From NCBI RefSeq assembly GCF_001570525.1, contig NZ_BBXC01000008.1:248001-312000 (forward strand): 64,000 nt of DNA, read 5' to 3'. Below the pieces are notes generated by a model that was given only the letters and a program-made list of their open reading frames with translations, was not told the DNA's origin and searched no databases. Positions 1 through 8,245 of this stretch are shown here, one piece after another. Every line of letters starts with the position of its first letter. Within the stretch, counting starts at the first letter, position 1. This DNA comes from Herbidospora sakaeratensis. Lineage in GTDB: Bacteria; Actinomycetota; Actinomycetes; Streptosporangiales; Streptosporangiaceae. Position numbers and translations under genes: made by a program.

Positions 1-5
1 TCACG

Positions 6-1181
6 GTGGCGGCGCTCGCGGGGGCCGATCTGGCCGGGCGGCTGATCGGCCGTCTCGGGCTGCTGGCGGTCATGTCGGGCACGCTCGGCGTGGCGTGGTT
101 CGTGCTCGTGGTGCACTCCTACGTCGTCCTGCGGCCCGGGCGGTTGTCGATGCCGGGCCAGTTGGTCTCAGGGGTGCTGACCGGCGTGCTGGCGGTCGGG
201 TCGGCGCTGCCGTTCGGGCTGACCGCCCACTACGCGGCCGTCTCGCAGCGTACGCTCGACGGCCTGTTCAAGAGCTCGGGCGAGATGCCGACGGGCGAGC
301 CGTTCGGCGGCCGCGACCGGGTCAACATCCTGCTGCTGGGCGGTGACCTGGCCGGCAACCGGGTCGGCGTGCGGACCGACAGCATCAACGTGGCCAGCGT
401 CGACGTGCGCACCGGCCACACGGTCATGTTCGGGCTGCCGCGCAACCTCGAAGGGGTGCGGTTCCCGCAGGGCAGCCCGATGTACAACCACTTCCCCTTC
501 GGCTTCCGGCTGCCGAGCGGCCCCGACGGCGCGCGCGAGGACCTGCTGTTCTCGGTCTGGGAGTACGCCGACCAGCACCCCGAGGTCTTCGGCGGGCGCA
601 CCGGCATGGGCCCGGCCACCCTGAAGGAGACCGTCGGCGAGATCCTGGGGCTGCACGTCGACTGGTACACGCTGGTCAACATCGGCGGCTTCGCCAAGAT
701 CATCGACGCGATCGGCGGCCTGGAGCTGACCGTCGCCGACAACGTCGTCTACGGCCGCCGCAACGAGGGCCTCATCCCGGCGGGCACCCGCAGGCTGACC
801 GGCGAGCAGGCGTTGTGGTTCGCCCGCTCGCGCACCTTCTCCGACGACTACGCGCGGATGAAGCGGCAGAAGTGCGTGTTCGCGGCCCTGCTGGCCCAGG
901 CCGAACCCGCCACGGTACTGACCCGCTTCACCGAGATCGCGGGCGCGACCGAGGGGCTGCTGCAGACCGACATCCCCGCGCCGATGCTCGAACACCTGGT
1001 GCCGCTCGCGGCGAAGACCAAGAAGGCCGGGGTGACCAGCATCCAGTTCGTGCCGCCGATGATCAGCACCGCGTCGCCCGACTGGACCCTGATCAGGAAC
1101 ACCGTCGCCCGCGCCCTCACGGGCGGGGGCGGCGCCTCCAGCAGTTCACCGAAGGGCCCGAAACTGGCCGAAGGCTGCTAG
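6..1181 (+). CDS. LCP (LytR-CpsA-Psr) family cell-wall ligase, possibly 5'-truncated by the window edge
   Basis: LCP proteins transfer undecaprenyl-linked glycopolymers onto peptidoglycan or related acceptors outside the membrane. Two hydrophobic segments are visible near residues 10-40 and 52-75. They are followed from about residue 104 by the LCP core, with a RVNILLLGGD strand, an RTDS motif and an LPRNLEG motif, then LTGEQALWFARSR near residue 265. The GTG at position 6 is the first possible start, but the frame stays open to the window edge, so the true start may lie upstream. The stop codon TAG overlaps the stop of the convergent next gene within CTAG. The family call is firm; the transferred polymer is unknown. 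Confidence 0.88.
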   Translation: MAALAGADLAGRLIGRLGLLAVMSGTLGVAWFVLVVHSYVVLRPGRLSMPGQLVSGVLTGVLAVGSALPFGLTAHYAAVSQRTLDGLFKSSGEMPTGEPFGGRDRVNILLLGGDLAGNRVGVRTDSINVASVDVRTGHTVMFGLPRNLEGVRFPQGSPMYNHFPFGFRLPSGPDGAREDLLFSVWEYADQHPEVFGGRTGMGPATLKETVGEILGLHVDWYTLVNIGGFAKIIDAIGGLELTVADNVVYGRRNEGLIPAGTRRLTGEQALWFARSRTFSDDYARMKRQKCVFAALLAQAEPATVLTRFTEIAGATEGLLQTDIPAPMLEHLVPLAAKTKKAGVTSIQFVPPMISTASPDWTLIRNTVARALTGGGGASSSSPKGPKLAEGC

Positions 1182-2179
1182 CGCAGGGCGAAGCTGTCGC
1201 GGGCCATCCGCCTGACCCGCTCCTCGTCGACCGTGTGGCCGAGCCCCGGCTGGGTCAGCGGGATGGCCACCACTCCCCCCGACGCGCCGACCGGCGGGTC
1301 GACGATCTGGGCGTTCCTGGGCGGTTCGGTCACGTCGCTCGGCAGGGTGCAGCCCGGCAGGGCGGCCACGGCGACGGTGGCCGCGCGGGCGAGGCCGGCC
1401 CCCCGGCCGTCGGCGCAGGTGATGTCCCAGCCGGCCCGGCGGGCCCGGTCGTGGGCGGTCTTCACGGCGGCCAGCGAGCCGAAGAGCGAGGGCCGGAGCA
1501 TGAGGGCCCGCCCGGCCCGCGCCGCGATGGCCTCGTCGAGCTCGGCCAGCGACCGGGCCTCGACGACGACCGGGATGGTCAGCCGCGACTGCAGCTCGGC
1601 GCTCAGGTCGAGGTCGTCGCAGGGACGCTCGATGCCCGCCAGGTCGTATCCCGCCAGCGACTCCAACTGGCCGATCTCCGTGTACGCCCGCCGCGCGTCG
1701 ACCGTGATCGCCAGCGCCGGGTAGGCGGCCCGGATCGCGCGCAGCGGCTCGACATCCCAGCCCGGGTGGATCTCGACGGTGACGTGGCCGTAGCCGGCTC
1801 CGACGAACCGGTTGACGCCGTCGACCGCCGACTGCAGCGACCGTACGGCGGGCAGCCGGACGGTGGCCATGAGCGAGGTGCGGGTGCCGCCGATCGCGTG
1901 GGCCAGCGGCACGCCCGTCATCCGGGTCGCCAGGTCCCAGCAGGCCATGTCGGCCGCGGAGCCCAGCTCGGGCAGGTCGTGGGGGGTCTCCCAGTCGACC
2001 CCGATGAGGATCTGGGCGAGGGTCTCCTCCAGCGTGGACCAGACCTTGGGATCGGGGTGGACGACCTCGCCCCACCCGGCCATCCCGCCGTGATCGGTGA
2101 GCTTGACCAGGATGCTCTCCGGTCGCCTGCCGTAGGGCAGGACCAGCCGGAACACATCGACCTCACGGACACGCGGCAC
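1178..2179 (-). CDS. MenC/N-acylamino-acid-racemase-like enolase superfamily protein, probable pseudoenzyme
   Basis: At 333 aa it aligns from memory along its whole length with the OSBS/NAAAR branch of the enolase superfamily (HPGWDVEPLRAIRAAYPAL region, VDARRAY, IERP, LPSD near the end). The residues that make the family catalytic are mostly replaced. The KxK motif is TxE (VTVEI), the second lysine strand NIKP is MLRP, the LDES segment is VEAR, and VDAN is VDAR. This suggests a binding or regulatory role, or another chemistry. The GTG start has a strong AAGGAGG upstream. It lies 24 bases after the MFS gene on the same strand, so the two are probably cotranscribed. Confidence 0.75.
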   Translation of the reverse strand: MPRVREVDVFRLVLPYGRRPESILVKLTDHGGMAGWGEVVHPDPKVWSTLEETLAQILIGVDWETPHDLPELGSAADMACWDLATRMTGVPLAHAIGGTRTSLMATVRLPAVRSLQSAVDGVNRFVGAGYGHVTVEIHPGWDVEPLRAIRAAYPALAITVDARRAYTEIGQLESLAGYDLAGIERPCDDLDLSAELQSRLTIPVVVEARSLAELDEAIAARAGRALMLRPSLFGSLAAVKTAHDRARRAGWDITCADGRGAGLARAATVAVAALPGCTLPSDVTEPPRNAQIVDPPVGASGGVVAIPLTQPGLGHTVDEERVRRMARDSFALR

Positions 2180-2203
2180 GGACGGCTCCCCTCCTTCTCG
2201 CTC

Positions 2204-3550
2204 TCAGACCTCCATGGTGACACGCCGGGACAGCAGCGCCCCCGCCAGCGCCATCACCACGAGCAGACCGAAGCAGACGGCATAGGCCCCGGTCGAGGTG
2301 AGGATCGCGCCCGTGACGGCCACCGCGACCACGGTCACGCCCGACTCGCCGACGCTCAGCGAGGCGCTGTTCTTGCCCTCCTCGCCCGGCCTGGACAACT
2401 CCAGGACCAGCACCGACAGCGTCGGGTAGATCATCCCGATGCCGAGCCCGCAGACCACCCAGCCCAGGAACGCCACCCAGATCGGCACGGCGGGCAGGAA
2501 CGCCAGCGCGGTCACCGAGATCCCGGCCACGACCAGCAGGTGGCCGCCCCAGAGCCGGAGCACCCGCCCGCCGGGGTACCTGCCCTGCAACCACGACCCG
2601 GCCGACCAGGCCAGCGCGCCGCCGGTGAGGACGATGCCCGCCTGGGTCAGCGTCAGGCCGCGCTCCCGCACCAGCATCAGCGGCACGAGGACCTCGGCGG
2701 CGAAGAACGCGCCCATGCTCAGGCCGCGCAGCGCGACCACGGTCGGCAGGCCGCGGGAAGCCTTCATGGTCCCGCCCGGGACCAGCATCGGCAGGGCGAC
2801 CAGCAGCACGGCCAGGCCGACCGCCATCAACACGTAATTGGACTCACCGGAGCCGTACTGCAGCACCGCCGCGCCCACGGCCGCGCCGCCTCCCCAGGCG
2901 AGCCGCGCGGCGAACGGGCCGGTGTCGGCCCGTTCCTCCTGCTCCGTGTACGGCTCCCGGGAGGCCAGGCCGCGCCAGAAGATCGCCGCCGCCGGGAGCG
3001 CGATCACCGCGACGCCGAGGAAGACGGCCCGCCAGGTCCACGTCTCGGTGACCGTGCCGGTGATGGCCGGGCCGACCACCGACGGCAGCACCCAGGCGGC
3101 GGCCAGCAGCGAGAAGACCTTGGGGTGCATCGCGCCCGGGTAGACCCGCGCGACCAGGACGTAGATGGCCACGTTGAACAACCCGCCGCCCAGCCCCTGG
3201 AGCAGCCGCCCGGCGATGAAGACCTCCATCGTGGGGGCCAGCCCGGCGATGACCAGGCCGGTCACGAACAGGCCGAGGCCGGTCCAGAGGGGCTTGTCGG
3301 GGCCGGAGAGGTCACCCCAGCGGCCGCCGGCGACGGTGCCGACGAGGGTCGCGGCGACGGCGCCGCTGAAGGCCAGGCTGTAGAGGCCGAACCCCTGCAG
3401 TTCCTTGCCGATCTCGGGCATGGCTGTGGCGACCGCGAGGTATTCGAACGCGACCAGGACCATGAGCGCGGTGATACCGGTGCTCAGAGCGCGGTAGCGG
3501 GTCGAGAAGACCGCCGGCGGCGGTGAGGTTGATGTCATCAGGGAAGCCAT
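2204..3550 (-). CDS. MFS transporter
   Basis: This 448-aa integral membrane protein has about twelve or more hydrophobic segments. It carries the MFS loop between helices 2 and 3 (GGRWGDLSGPDKP) and opens with ALMVLVAFEYLAVATAMPEIGKEL, which is typical of drug/metabolite MFS exporters. The ATG at 3550 (MASLMTS) is preferred over an upstream in-frame start that would add a non-membrane basic extension; a second ATG four codons in is also possible. No clear ribosome-binding site precedes either. It is the first gene of a likely two-gene unit with the MenC-like protein, suggesting they act on the same small molecule. The substrate is unknown. Confidence 0.85.
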   Translation of the reverse strand: MASLMTSTSPPPAVFSTRYRALSTGITALMVLVAFEYLAVATAMPEIGKELQGFGLYSLAFSGAVAATLVGTVAGGRWGDLSGPDKPLWTGLGLFVTGLVIAGLAPTMEVFIAGRLLQGLGGGLFNVAIYVLVARVYPGAMHPKVFSLLAAAWVLPSVVGPAITGTVTETWTWRAVFLGVAVIALPAAAIFWRGLASREPYTEQEERADTGPFAARLAWGGGAAVGAAVLQYGSGESNYVLMAVGLAVLLVALPMLVPGGTMKASRGLPTVVALRGLSMGAFFAAEVLVPLMLVRERGLTLTQAGIVLTGGALAWSAGSWLQGRYPGGRVLRLWGGHLLVVAGISVTALAFLPAVPIWVAFLGWVVCGLGIGMIYPTLSVLVLELSRPGEEGKNSASLSVGESGVTVVAVAVTGAILTSTGAYAVCFGLLVVMALAGALLSRRVTMEV

Positions 3551-3656
3551 GTTTCGGACATTACGGAAGGAGAGCGTAGCGGGCATCGGGCCCTGGCCCG
3601 AGGAGGCGTGGGACCTTGGTCCGACGTCCTCGGGGCCGGTCTTCGTCGTCACGGGG

Positions 3657-3739
3657 CGGGGCGGGAGCGGGTGGTCGCCGCCGGATGCGGCGGGCGCCGG
3701 GGGCGGCGGTCGGGGCCGGGGTGGGCGGAGCCGTAACGG
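3657..3739 (-). repeat. dispersed 3'-flank repeat, copy A
   Basis: On the minus strand, one base after the VWA gene stop, lies CCGTTACGGCTCCGCCCAC (complement of 3721-3739), followed by a GC-rich tail ending in an ATCCGGCGGC stretch. The same core follows three other genes in this window at 13961, 16823 and 60896. Copy A shares its tail most closely with the copy at 16823. It sits between the end of the five-gene module and the MFS promoter region. Confidence 0.7.
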
Positions 3740-3740
3740 A

Positions 3741-4928
3741 TCAGCTGGTCTGTTTGCCTTCGCCCAGGTTGCGTTCGGCCCAGGCGGTGATGTCGCGGCG
3801 TTCGATCGCGGCGGCCATGAGGTCGGGGAAGGCGTCGGGGGTGCAGGCGAAGGCCGGCACGCCCATCGCCGCGAGGGCGGCCGCGTTCTCGTGGTCGTAG
3901 AAGGGCGCGCCCTCGTCGGACAGGGCCAGCAGGACGATCACCTGGACGCCGGCCGCCGTCATCGCCGCCACGCGTTTGAGCATCTCGGCCCTGACCCCGC
4001 CCTCGTAGAGGTCGCTGATCAGGATGAAGATCGAGTTGGCCGGGCGGGTGATGAGGCCCTGCGAGTAGGCGATGGCGCGGTTGATGTCGGTGCCGCCGCC
4101 GAGCTGGGTGCCGAACAGCAGCTCGACCGGGTCGTGGAGCTGGTCGGTGAGGTCGACGACGGCGGTGTCGAAGACGACCAGCGACGTCTTCAGCGACCGC
4201 ATCGAGGCCAATACCGCCCCGAACACGCTCGAATAGACCACCGAGGCGGCCATCGAACCGCTCTGGTCGATGCACAACACCACCTCGCGCTGCACCGACT
4301 GCTGCTTGCGGGCGTAGCCGACCAGGCGCGACGGCACGACCGTGTTGCGGTCGGGCAGGTAGTTCTTGAGGTTCGCCCGGATGGTCCGGTCCCAGTCGAT
4401 GTCGGCCGGTCGTCGCGGCCGGTTGGTGCGGGCGGCCCGGTTGAGCGCGCCGGTCACCGCCGCGCGGGTGCGGTGCTGGAGCTTCCTCTCGAGCTCGTGG
4501 ACGACCTTGCGGACCACCACCCGGGCCGACTCGCGGGCCTTCTCGGGCATCACCCGGTTCAGCGACAGCAGGGTGCCGACCAGGTGGACGTCGGGCTCCA
4601 CCGCCTCGAGCATCTCGGGCTCCAGCAGCAGGCGGCTCAGGTCGAGGCGGTCGATCGCGTCCTTCTGCATGACCTGGACGACCGTCGACGGGAAGTAGGT
4701 GCGGATGTCGCCCAGCCACCGGGACACCCGGGGCGCGGAACCGCCCAGCCCGGCCGAGCGGGGCGCGCGTTCGCCGTCGCCGTCGAGGTCGTAGAGGGCG
4801 GCCAGGGCGGCGTCCATGCCGGCGTCGTCGCCTGCCAGGCCGCCGAGGCCGCCGCCGGGCGCGTTCTCGGCCTCGCCGCCCAGGACCAGCCGCCAGCGGC
4901 GGGCCCGCTCGTCGTCGTGCACGTCCAT
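3741..4928 (-). CDS. VWA domain protein of the SWIM-DUF5691-MoxR-DUF5682-VWA module
   Basis: This 395-aa soluble protein has a Gly/Asp-rich N-terminal part and a basic helical middle (about 120-210). A C-terminal von Willebrand A domain carries an intact MIDAS: DQSGS at 221-225, then GGGTDIN and an ISD aspartate further on. VWA proteins paired with MoxR ATPases usually act as metal-dependent adaptors. The ATG overlaps the stop of the DUF5682 gene by one base (TGATG), showing translational coupling, and this fixes the start; a longer in-frame ORF upstream is only a shadow of DUF5682. It is last in the operon. The target is unknown. Confidence 0.88.
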   Translation of the reverse strand: MDVHDDERARRWRLVLGGEAENAPGGGLGGLAGDDAGMDAALAALYDLDGDGERAPRSAGLGGSAPRVSRWLGDIRTYFPSTVVQVMQKDAIDRLDLSRLLLEPEMLEAVEPDVHLVGTLLSLNRVMPEKARESARVVVRKVVHELERKLQHRTRAAVTGALNRAARTNRPRRPADIDWDRTIRANLKNYLPDRNTVVPSRLVGYARKQQSVQREVVLCIDQSGSMAASVVYSSVFGAVLASMRSLKTSLVVFDTAVVDLTDQLHDPVELLFGTQLGGGTDINRAIAYSQGLITRPANSIFILISDLYEGGVRAEMLKRVAAMTAAGVQVIVLLALSDEGAPFYDHENAAALAAMGVPAFACTPDAFPDLMAAAIERRDITAWAERNLGEGKQTS

Positions 4929-7156
4929 CAGCCGCTCCCCAGGATGCCCATGACGGTGCGCACGGCCGGGGCGGCGCGCTCGTCGTCGTACACGATGTCC
5001 TTCTCGGTGGCCGCGCCCGAGCGGACGCGGCTCGCGATCGAGCGCCGCTCGGGCGGCGCGAACGAGCCGAAGGTGCGCCGCAGCAGCGGCAGGACCTCCA
5101 CGAACGCGTCGCCGCGCAGGCCCACGAGCCAGTCGTCGACCATGGCCAGCAGGCGGGGGTCGTGCACCAGCAGCAGCCCGCCGCCCGACAGGAACCCCTC
5201 GATCCAGGCCGCCGCCCTCGCGGGCGGATGGGCCAGCGAGACGGCCCGCGACATGCGCGCGTCGGCGTCGCCGAGCCGGTCGCCGTCGAACAGGATCCGG
5301 ACGATCCGGCCCTCGATGATCCCGGGCAGGCCGGTCCGGTCGGCCAGGGCGCGCAGCGCGCCCAGCCAGCGTTCGCGGCCCTCGTCGAGCAGCGCCGACG
5401 CGCCGGTCACGGCGTCGATGTGGACGACCATGCCGCGCGCGTTCTCGTCGTCGAGCCCCGACACGGCGGCCGACAACCCGGCGCAGATCCGGGCCAGCAG
5501 CGACGTGGCGATCACGGCCAGCCCCTCGGCCGGGGTGCCCCGGACGTCGCCGTAACGCTGGGCCCGCACCAGCGCGGGCAGCGCGGCCATGAGGTGGCGG
5601 ATGTCGGTGTCGACGGCGGCCCGGTCGCCGATCGCGGCCAGCACGGCCGGCAGCGACCCCGGCAGGTCGGCGAGCAGCGCCCGCTCGACCAGCCCGGTCA
5701 GGTCGGCCAGCGCCGCGCCCTCGCGGCCGGCCACTTCGGCGATCTTCGCGGTCGCGGCGGCCGGCACGGTCACCCCGAGCGGCGCGGCCTCGATCAGGGA
5801 GATGTCGAACTCGGGCCGCCACTGGAGCGCCCACGCCTCCTTGAAGGTGCCCTTGCCCCGGGTGTGGCGGGGCTCGCCCCACGGGACGTTGAGCAGCCGG
5901 AGCCGGTGCAGCAGGCGGCTGCGGTCGAGGTCGAGCGGCTTGCGCAGGTCGAGTTCGAGTTCCCGGTCGAGCGCCTCGGGCTTGAGCCGGAGCCTCCGCT
6001 GCTCCTCACGCAGATGGCGCTGCAGCGGGACCATCGGCGTCGAGTCGGGCACGTGGCCGAGCCGCTCCCCCACCACCATGCGCCGCTGGATCAGCTCGAC
6101 GGGCAGTTCGTCGCCCTCGCACAACACGGCCCTGGCGGCCTCGGTGACCTCGGCGAGCCCGGCCAGCGGCCGGTCGCGGACGACCGCCAGGCTCTGGGCC
6201 AGCCGGACCGACTCGATGACGTGGGCCGAGGAGACCGGAATCCCCTCATCGCGCAGCACTCCGGCGGCGGCCGCCAGCCATCGCTCGACCGGGCGGTCGG
6301 GGGCGGCGAACAGGTGGGCGTACCAGCCCGGCGAGGTGACGCCCGCGCCGTACCCGCTCCAGTGGGCGAGCCGGCCGTGGGTCCACGGCACCCAGGTCAT
6401 CTCGGCCTTGACCTTCGGCAGGCCCTTGAGGATCCGATCGTCGGCGGCGGCCGGGCCGATCGTGGTCAGCGCCGGGACGTGCCACGCGCCGCACACGACC
6501 GCGATGTTCTCGAAGCCCTCCTTCATCGCGACCCGGACGGTCCGGCGCATGTACGCCTCCCGCCGGGCCTCCCGCTCGTCGGGGGTGTAACCCTCGCGGA
6601 CGGCGGCCATGGCCTCGGCGATGACCTCGAAGGGGGTGTCGCCGCGGTGCTCGACGGCGTCCTCCCACCAGCGCTCGGGGTCGTCGTAACCGGCGGCGGC
6701 GGCCAGCGAGGCGATCGGGTCGACCCGGACGGCCTGGGCCTGGGTGAGATCGGCGGCCGGATCGGGTGCGGCCCGGTCATCCGGAGCCTTGCCCGCCGGG
6801 GCGTCGTCATCCGGAGCGTCGTCGGGGGCGGCGTCCTTCTCCGCGAGCGAGTGGGCTGCCGGAAGGTCGCAGAAACGCGCCGGGATGCCGACCTCCGCCG
6901 CGTAGCGGAGGGCCTGCCATTCCGGGGAGAAGGTCGCGAAGGGCCAGAAGGCCGCCTTGGCCGGGTCGCCCGGCACGTGGGCCAGCAGCGCCACCGGCGG
7001 TTCCATGCCGGGGTCGGCCGCCAGGGCGACCAGGCCGTCGGCCTCGGGCGGGCCCTCGATCAGCACGAGGTCGGGTTTCAGTCGGGCGAGTTCGGCCACC
7101 ACGGCGCGTGCGGAACCAGGGCCGTGGTGGCGGACGCCCAGCAGGGTGATGGTCAT
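4928..7156 (-). CDS. DUF5682 family protein, TraB/TIKI-like N-terminal region
   Basis: This 742-aa cytoplasmic protein has no membrane segment. Its first 60 residues (LLGVRHHGPGSA, then PDLVLIEGPPEADG) and a later GAWHVPAL motif near residue 240 recall the GxxH / E / GxH pattern of the TraB/TIKI/ChaN hydrolase superfamily; that relation is my inference. A low-complexity Asp/Ala/Pro insert lies at about 110-145. The C-terminal half is helical with no recognised motif. It starts 3 bases after the MoxR stop and overlaps the VWA start. Position and coupling place it inside the MoxR/VWA module, perhaps as the effector. Confidence 0.8.
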   Translation of the reverse strand: MTITLLGVRHHGPGSARAVVAELARLKPDLVLIEGPPEADGLVALAADPGMEPPVALLAHVPGDPAKAAFWPFATFSPEWQALRYAAEVGIPARFCDLPAAHSLAEKDAAPDDAPDDDAPAGKAPDDRAAPDPAADLTQAQAVRVDPIASLAAAAGYDDPERWWEDAVEHRGDTPFEVIAEAMAAVREGYTPDEREARREAYMRRTVRVAMKEGFENIAVVCGAWHVPALTTIGPAAADDRILKGLPKVKAEMTWVPWTHGRLAHWSGYGAGVTSPGWYAHLFAAPDRPVERWLAAAAGVLRDEGIPVSSAHVIESVRLAQSLAVVRDRPLAGLAEVTEAARAVLCEGDELPVELIQRRMVVGERLGHVPDSTPMVPLQRHLREEQRRLRLKPEALDRELELDLRKPLDLDRSRLLHRLRLLNVPWGEPRHTRGKGTFKEAWALQWRPEFDISLIEAAPLGVTVPAAATAKIAEVAGREGAALADLTGLVERALLADLPGSLPAVLAAIGDRAAVDTDIRHLMAALPALVRAQRYGDVRGTPAEGLAVIATSLLARICAGLSAAVSGLDDENARGMVVHIDAVTGASALLDEGRERWLGALRALADRTGLPGIIEGRIVRILFDGDRLGDADARMSRAVSLAHPPARAAAWIEGFLSGGGLLLVHDPRLLAMVDDWLVGLRGDAFVEVLPLLRRTFGSFAPPERRSIASRVRSGAATEKDIVYDDERAAPAVRTVMGILGSG

Positions 7157-7159
7157 CGC

Positions 7160-8245
7160 TCAGCCGGCGTCCCGGCAGGCGCGGTAGAAGTCGCGCCACT
7201 CCTCGCGTTCCCGGACGACCGTCTCCAGGTATTCCTGCCAGACCACCCGGTCGGACACCGGGTCCTGCACGACCGCCCCGACGATCCCGGCCGCGACGTC
7301 GGAGGGCCGCAGCACCCCGTCGCCGAAGTGGGCCGCGAGGGCGATCCCGCTGGTCAGGACCGAGATCGCCTCGGCGGTCGACAGGGTGCCGCTGGGCGAC
7401 TTGACCTTGGTGCGGCCGTCGGAGGTCACCCCCGAGCGCAGCTCGCGGAAGACCGTGACGACGCGGCGGATCTCCTCCAGGCCCGCCGGGGTCTCGGGCA
7501 GTTCGAGCGACCGGCCGAGCTGGGCGACCCGGCGGGAGACGATCTCCACCTCCTCCTCGGCCGAGGCCGGGACCGGCAGCACCACCGTGTTGAACCGGCG
7601 GCGCAACGCGCTCGACAACTCGTTGACGCCCCGGTCGCGGTCGTTGGCGGTGGCGATCACGTTGAAGCCCTTGGACGCCTGCACCTCCTCGTTGAGCTCG
7701 GGGATCGGCAGCGTCTTCTCGGACAACACGGTGATCAGCGCGTCCTGCACGTCGGAGGGCATCCGGGTCAGCTCCTCGACCCGGGCCAGCCGCCCTTCGG
7801 ACATGGCCCGCATCACCGGGCTGGGCGTCAGTGCCTCCCGTGAGGGGCCCTCGGCGAGCAGGCGGGCGTAGTTCCAGCCGTAGCGGACGGCCTCTTCCGC
7901 CGTTCCGGCGGTGCCCTGGACCAGCAGGGTCGAGTCGCCGGAGACGGCGGCGGCCAGGTGCTCGGACAACCAGGTCTTGGCGGTCCCGGGCACGCCGAGC
8001 AGCAGCAGCGCCCGGTCGGTGGCCAGGGTGGCGACGGCGACCTCGACGATGCGGCGCGGGCCGATGTACTTGGGCGTGATCACCCCGCCGGGGTGGCTCG
8101 CGTCGCCCAGGATGTACGTGGTCACCGCCCAGGGCGACAACCGCCAGCCGGGCGGGCGGGGCCGGTCGTCGTGCTTGGCCAGGACGGCCAGTTCGTCGGC
8201 GTACTGGTCTTCCGCGTGGGGCCGCAGGACGGTGGGGGTCGTCAC
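7160..8245 (-). CDS. MoxR-type AAA+ ATPase
   Basis: This 361-aa AAA+ protein has Walker A GVPGTAKT (84-91), sensor 1 VIATAND (about 196-202) and an arginine-finger stretch ALRRRFN. The Walker B position reads RLARVEELTR (152-161) where MoxR proteins usually have a hydrophobic strand plus DEINR, so the aspartate is replaced by glutamate and the strand is unusually polar. MoxR ATPases are thought to act as chaperones that remodel or activate partners together with VWA proteins. The GTG start at 8245 has a good AAGGAG and overlaps the DUF5691 stop as GTGA. Confidence 0.9.
   Translation of the reverse strand: MTTPTVLRPHAEDQYADELAVLAKHDDRPRPPGWRLSPWAVTTYILGDASHPGGVITPKYIGPRRIVEVAVATLATDRALLLLGVPGTAKTWLSEHLAAAVSGDSTLLVQGTAGTAEEAVRYGWNYARLLAEGPSREALTPSPVMRAMSEGRLARVEELTRMPSDVQDALITVLSEKTLPIPELNEEVQASKGFNVIATANDRDRGVNELSSALRRRFNTVVLPVPASAEEEVEIVSRRVAQLGRSLELPETPAGLEEIRRVVTVFRELRSGVTSDGRTKVKSPSGTLSTAEAISVLTSGIALAAHFGDGVLRPSDVAAGIVGAVVQDPVSDRVVWQEYLETVVREREEWRDFYRACRDAG

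Noticed and set aside
1178-2179. Functional o-succinylbenzoate synthase (menC)
   Set aside because: Both catalytic lysine positions and the metal-ligand neighbourhood are altered, and no other men genes are nearby.
815-3526. Long plus-strand ORF of about 900 codons
   Set aside because: It lies antisense to the MenC-like and MFS genes and has the Gly/Arg/Asp/His-rich composition of a high-GC shadow frame; no domain is visible.
3741-5882. A single 713-aa VWA protein starting at 5882
   Set aside because: Everything upstream of 4928 is an antiframe of DUF5682, and the TGATG overlap marks the real start at 4928.
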